Positions 60,700 to 64,000 of a stretch of 64,000 bases of DNA are shown here, in pieces (within the stretch, counting starts at the first letter, position 1; the number at the start of each line of letters is the position of its first letter). A model generated the notes under the pieces. The model was given only the letters and a program-made list of their open reading frames with translations. It had not been told where the DNA came from and made no database searches. The DNA is taken from contig JADJIB010000002.1 in the NCBI GenBank assembly GCA_016707175.1, forward strand, positions 876,501 to 940,500, written 5' to 3'. The translations under genes and the position numbers were made by a program. This DNA comes from Candidatus Phosphoribacter hodrii (GTDB lineage Bacteria; Actinomycetota; Actinomycetes; Actinomycetales; Dermatophilaceae).

Positions 60700-61713
60700 T
60701 CAGCCTCGGGAGCGGGTGACGAGTTCCGCGGCCACCTGCAGGCAGGCGCGTTGGCGTTCGATGGCGGCGGACGGGGTCAACCCCGCCAGCCCACAGGTCG
60801 GGGTGACGACCAGGTCGTCCAGGTGAGCGGGCGGCATACCGACGCGCGACCAGGCCGAGGCGAGGTGGTCGGCGACGGCGACGGGGTCCACCACCGCCTC
60901 GGGTGCGGTGGGCACACAACCGGCGTGCAGGCGAACCCCGTCCTCGACCGCCACGGCCAAGCCCTCCCAGCCGCGCGGCGTGATCAGCGTCGTGTCGACC
61001 GAGAGCCCGCCCGCGCCACTTCGGCGCAGCAGGGGCAGCGGAGGGTATGCCGCGCAGCAATGCACGATCGTCCCGTGCTCGCCCGCCGCCGCCAGAACCG
61101 TCTGCAGGGCAGGTAGCGCGTCCTGCACGTCGATGGCCCGCAACCTGCCGAACCCCGATGCCGTGGGCAATCGCCCGTCAAGCACCGCAGGCAGGGAGGG
61201 CTCGTCGACCTGGACGATGAGCTCAGCCCCAGGCACGAGCCGGGTCAGTCGGACCAGGAGGGTGCGCAGTCCCTCGGCGAGTGACTCGGACAGGTCGCGG
61301 GTGGCACCCGGATCGACGATGGCGCGTTCGCCGCGATGCAGCCAAATGTCCGCCGCGAGGGTGAACGGTCCGGCCACCGCGACCTTGAGTGGACCGGCAT
61401 ACCCGTCGAAGGCGGCGGCCAACTCGTCGAGGTCCTCGCCCCAGAAGGCGGCCGTCCGCGCAGCGTCTCGGCCCGGTCGATCGACGAAACGCCATCCCGC
61501 CGGTTGCAAATCGACGGCGAGGTCCACGAGCAACCCGGCGGTGCGGCCGATGATGTCCCCGCCCGGTCCGCGAGCGGGCAACTCAGGCAGCGACGGTATG
61601 CCGCGCACCCCGTCCGCCTGCTCGTCGTGATCGCCGAGCAACTCCCGCTGGATCCGCAGGGCCTCGGCGACATCGGTCCCCGGCCAAGAGCCGATCCCAC
61701 TCGCAGAGGTCAC
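60700..61713 (-). CDS. MetE C-terminal-like (cobalamin-independent methionine synthase family) protein
   Basis: A 337-residue protein equal to only the C-terminal catalytic barrel of MetE. Zinc ligands appear in GTIVHCCAAYP (His-Cys) and VVTPTCGLAGLTP (Cys), with VDEPSLP for substrate binding. Full MetE is about 750 residues, so this short form (common in actinobacteria) may use another methyl donor or partner. The GTG at 61713 starts MTSASGIGSWPGTD, the typical N-terminus. Confidence 0.85.
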   Translation of the reverse strand: MTSASGIGSWPGTDVAEALRIQRELLGDHDEQADGVRGIPSLPELPARGPGGDIIGRTAGLLVDLAVDLQPAGWRFVDRPGRDAARTAAFWGEDLDELAAAFDGYAGPLKVAVAGPFTLAADIWLHRGERAIVDPGATRDLSESLAEGLRTLLVRLTRLVPGAELIVQVDEPSLPAVLDGRLPTASGFGRLRAIDVQDALPALQTVLAAAGEHGTIVHCCAAYPPLPLLRRSGAGGLSVDTTLITPRGWEGLAVAVEDGVRLHAGCVPTAPEAVVDPVAVADHLASAWSRVGMPPAHLDDLVVTPTCGLAGLTPSAAIERQRACLQVAAELVTRSRG

Positions 61714-61760
61714 AGCCCTTGAGCCTACTGCCGCCCCCTTGGCCTACGCCCGGGCTCCTC

Positions 61761-61837
61761 CGAAATCCTCACACTCGCCGGTGTTCTGGGCGAGAGGTAT
61801 GCCGGTTGGCCCCGAATTCCCCACACCCGCCGATGGT
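61761..61837. repeat. Two reverse-oriented units of the 51-52 bp repeat family
   Basis: CGAAATCCTCACACTCGCCG (from 61761) and a diverged copy GAATTCCCCACACCCGCCGA (from 61814) are about 52 bp apart and are the reverse complement of the repeats at 27337-27470. A dispersed motif copy (61797-61805) lies between them. They fill the gap between the MetE-like gene and mnmA. Confidence 0.6.
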
Positions 61838-61851
61838 TTCGCAGCCCCGGC

Positions 61852-62949
61852 CTACGCCCGGGAGCGCCGACCCGTCGCCGTGATCGTCGCCGAACCGACA
61901 ACCCGAGTCCCGTCATAAAGCACCACTGACTGTCCCGGAGCGACCCCACGCACCGAGGCGTCGAGATGCACCTGCACGGTCTGCCCCACCGCGGCGCCTA
62001 AGACGGTCGCCACCCCGGGCAAGCCCTCACCGTGGGCCCTCACCTGAGCCTCCACCCGAGTCGCCCCCGTTGGCGGCCGGCCACACCAGCGCAGGTGTTC
62101 GCCCTCGATGACATCCACCCCAAGCAACTCCCCCGGCGCGACGACCACCGTGTTGGTCGCGACGTCGACGGACTGCACATAACGCGGCAGCCCGTCGGCG
62201 GCCGGCCGAGGCAGCGCCAGTCCCTTGCGCTGGCCCACCGTGTACCCGTAGGCGCCGCCATGCGACCCCACCACCGCACACGACTCGTCGACCACGACGC
62301 CAGGGCGCGAGCCCAACCGCCCCGCCAGCCACCCCCGCGTGTCACCGTCGGGGATGAAGCAGATGTCGTGCGAGTCGGGCTTCCGAGCCACCGCAAACCC
62401 ACGCGCCGCAGCCTCTTCCCGCACCTGCGCCTTGGTCGACCCACCCAGCGGGAAGAACGCCCCGGCCAACTGGCCGGCATCGAGCACCCCGAGCACATAG
62501 GACTGGTCCTTCGCCGCATCGACGGCCCGATGCAACTCACGACCATTCGGACCCTCCACGACCTGCGCGTAGTGACCGGTCCCGACCGCATCGAAGCCCA
62601 GCGCCACCGCCTTGTCCAAGAGCGCGGCGAACTTGATCCGCTCGTTGCAGCGCAGGCAGGGGTTGGGGGTGCGGCCCGCGGCATACTCGGCGACGAAGTC
62701 CTCGACCACCTCGGTGCGGAAGCGCGCCGACAGGTCCCAGACGTAGAAGGGGATGCCCAGCCGATCGGCGACGCGGCGCGCGTCGGCCGAGTCCTCCAGC
62801 GTGCAGCAGCCTCGGGCCTTCTCGCGCACCGCCCGGGCGTCCTCGGACAGCGCCAGGTGCACCCCGACAACCTCGTGCCCGGCGTCGATCAACCGCGCGG
62901 CGGCGACCGCCGAGTCCACCCCGCCGCTCATCGCCGCGACGACGCGCAT
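61852..62949 (-). CDS. mnmA: tRNA-specific 2-thiouridylase
   Basis: Thiolates U34 of Glu, Gln and Lys tRNAs. The PP-loop SGGVDSAVAA starts at residue 8; the catalytic cysteines are in NPCLRCNERIKF and DSHDICFIPDGD. 365 residues, normal. The ATG at 62949 overlaps the stop of the cysteine desulfurase gene by 4 bp, the enzyme that supplies its sulfur. Confidence 0.96.
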   Translation of the reverse strand: MRVVAAMSGGVDSAVAAARLIDAGHEVVGVHLALSEDARAVREKARGCCTLEDSADARRVADRLGIPFYVWDLSARFRTEVVEDFVAEYAAGRTPNPCLRCNERIKFAALLDKAVALGFDAVGTGHYAQVVEGPNGRELHRAVDAAKDQSYVLGVLDAGQLAGAFFPLGGSTKAQVREEAAARGFAVARKPDSHDICFIPDGDTRGWLAGRLGSRPGVVVDESCAVVGSHGGAYGYTVGQRKGLALPRPAADGLPRYVQSVDVATNTVVVAPGELLGVDVIEGEHLRWCGRPPTGATRVEAQVRAHGEGLPGVATVLGAAVGQTVQVHLDASVRGVAPGQSVVLYDGTRVVGSATITATGRRSRA

Positions 62950-64000
62950 CAGGCGACCCCAGCAGCCCGACGTGCTCGGTCGAGAGCCGCGGGCAACGCG
63001 GCCAGGACCGCCTCGACGTCCGCCCCCGTGGAGGTATGCCCCAAGGTCAAGCGCAGGGCTCCCCGCGCCTCGCGCTCGCTCAACCCCATGGCCAACAAGA
63101 CGTGGCTGGGCTGCGGCACCCCGGCCTGGCAGGCCGACCCTGTCGAGCACTCGACCCCGGCCGCGTCGAGCAGGTAGAGCAACGAGTCACCCTCGCATCC
63201 GGGGACGAGCAGATGCGCGTTACCGGCCGACCGACTCGCCCAGTCGCCCGGCCGCCACACCCCACCGGGCCGGATGTCATAACCCAGCCCCATCGCGCCT
63301 TCGATGAGGTCGTCCCGCAACCGACACAGCCTCGGTCCCTCCACCGGAAGCATCCCCACGGACGCCTCGACCGCGAGGGACAACCCGAGGATCCCGACCG
63401 TGTCGAGGGTTCCGGAACGGATCTGGCGCTCCTGGCCGCCGCCGTAGACCAGCGGCACAACATCCTGCTCCCGCCGCACGAGCAAAGCGCCGGACCCGAT
63501 CGGCCCGCCCACCTTGTGCCCGGTCAGGGTGAGCAGGTCGACGCCGCTGGCCAAGAAGTCCACGGGTAGGTGACCGACCGCTTGGACCGCGTCCGTGTGC
63601 ATCGGTATGCCGTGCGCGTGCGCCTCCGCGGCGATCGCCGCCACGTCCTGCACGGTGCCGACCTCATTGTTGGCCCACATCACCGAGACGAGTGCGACCG
63701 ACTGCGGGTCTTCGGCGATGGCGGCGCGCACGTCGGCGACCTGAACGATGCCCTCGGCATCGCAGGGCAGCCAGTCGACTTCGGCGCCCTCGCGGTCGAC
63801 CAGCGCCTGCACGCAGTCGAGCACGGCGTGGTGCTCGATCGCGCTGACAAGCAGCCGACGCCGCCGGGGGTCTGCGTCTCGACGAGCCCGATAGACGCCC
63901 GCCACGGCGAGGTTGTCCGACTCGGTCCCCCCGGAGGTGAACACCACCTCGGACGGCCGAGCGCCGAGCACTCCGGCCAACCGCTCGCGGGACTCCTCGA
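62949..64000 (-). CDS. iscS: Cysteine desulfurase (IscS/NifS), 5' end outside window
   Basis: The C-terminal ~350 residues are inside the window and the frame stays open to the window end (ESRERLAGVLGARPSEVVFT). PLP Lys in LLTLTGHKVGGPIGSGALLV, His in SAIEHHAVLD, Asp/Gln in TDAVQAVGHLPVDF, and the active-site Cys in CSTGSACQAGVPQPSHVL. It releases sulfur from cysteine for MnmA and Fe-S clusters. Overlaps mnmA by a few bases. Confidence 0.95.
   Translation of the reverse strand, partial: EESRERLAGVLGARPSEVVFTSGGTESDNLAVAGVYRARRDADPRRRRLLVSAIEHHAVLDCVQALVDREGAEVDWLPCDAEGIVQVADVRAAIAEDPQSVALVSVMWANNEVGTVQDVAAIAAEAHAHGIPMHTDAVQAVGHLPVDFLASGVDLLTLTGHKVGGPIGSGALLVRREQDVVPLVYGGGQERQIRSGTLDTVGILGLSLAVEASVGMLPVEGPRLCRLRDDLIEGAMGLGYDIRPGGVWRPGDWASRSAGNAHLLVPGCEGDSLLYLLDAAGVECSTGSACQAGVPQPSHVLLAMGLSEREARGALRLTLGHTSTGADVEAVLAALPAALDRARRAAGVA

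Overview
The window is high-GC DNA (roughly 70% by eye) that reads as chromosome from an actinobacterium, probably order Micrococcales and Intrasporangiaceae/Dermatophilaceae-like (this placement is inference). Supporting signs are a nickel superoxide dismutase with its maturation protease, a SigR/RsrA-type redox sigma/anti-sigma pair, the actinobacterial 24-residue ribosomal protein bL37, an actinobacterial initiator tRNA, a UPF0182 protein, and GatCAB. Genes are dense, and neighbours very often share ATGA or GTGA 4-bp stop/start overlaps, so translational coupling is common.

Layout. 1-3.4 kb: end of sodX, sodN, then two membrane HD-domain genes, one broken by an apparent frameshift. 3.4-4.1 kb: three tandem genes for unknown small peptides with an internal MFTWEP repeat. 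4.3-11.8 kb: bL37, rsrA-sigR, a hydrolase/SRAP pair, divergent aroA-rsgA-PAP2-hisN, and ogt. 11.8-20.1 kb: two M16 peptidases, a thioesterase, a membrane protein/PCuAC copper chaperone/Dyp peroxidase cluster, and a TetR/MFS pair. 20.1-27.3 kb: a VOC protein between two 81-bp inverted-repeat elements, a class V aminotransferase, a hydrolase, a YciI protein, malQ and an SDR. 27.5-32.4 kb: a peptide ABC operon (oppBCDF order) ending in a P1 peptidase. 32.4-40.0 kb: a decayed MFS remnant, a RadC-like gene and a defence locus hsdR-abiEi-abiEii-hsdM-hsdS. 40.1-43.7 kb: a peptide-binding lipoprotein, an amidase and a cold-shock protein. 43.9-54.9 kb: initiator tRNA, UPF0182, a PDZ/S16 protease with moaE and an epimerase, a DUF2342 protein with a Nudix hydrolase, SixA, a 2-hydroxyacid dehydrogenase and a repeat-rich DUF937 protein. 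54.9-64 kb: gatC/gatA/gatB, ligA, a MetE-like protein, mnmA and a truncated cysteine desulfurase.

The most striking signal is not a gene. A 9-bp motif, GGTATGCCG (reverse complement CGGCATACC), occurs about 55 times by hand count where base composition predicts about one. It is split almost evenly between orientations, lies in all coding frames and uses codons that are rare at this GC content. It also occurs as inverted pairs forming terminator-like hairpins between genes. This pattern resembles DNA uptake sequences of naturally competent bacteria, which I do not know to have been described in actinobacteria. The motif is sparse over the restriction/AbiE locus, which looks like a later insertion separating the peptide-binding protein gene from its permease operon. 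Three further repeat families (81-bp inverted repeats, TGATCA-centred palindromes, and 51-52 bp direct repeats) sit in intergenic gaps.
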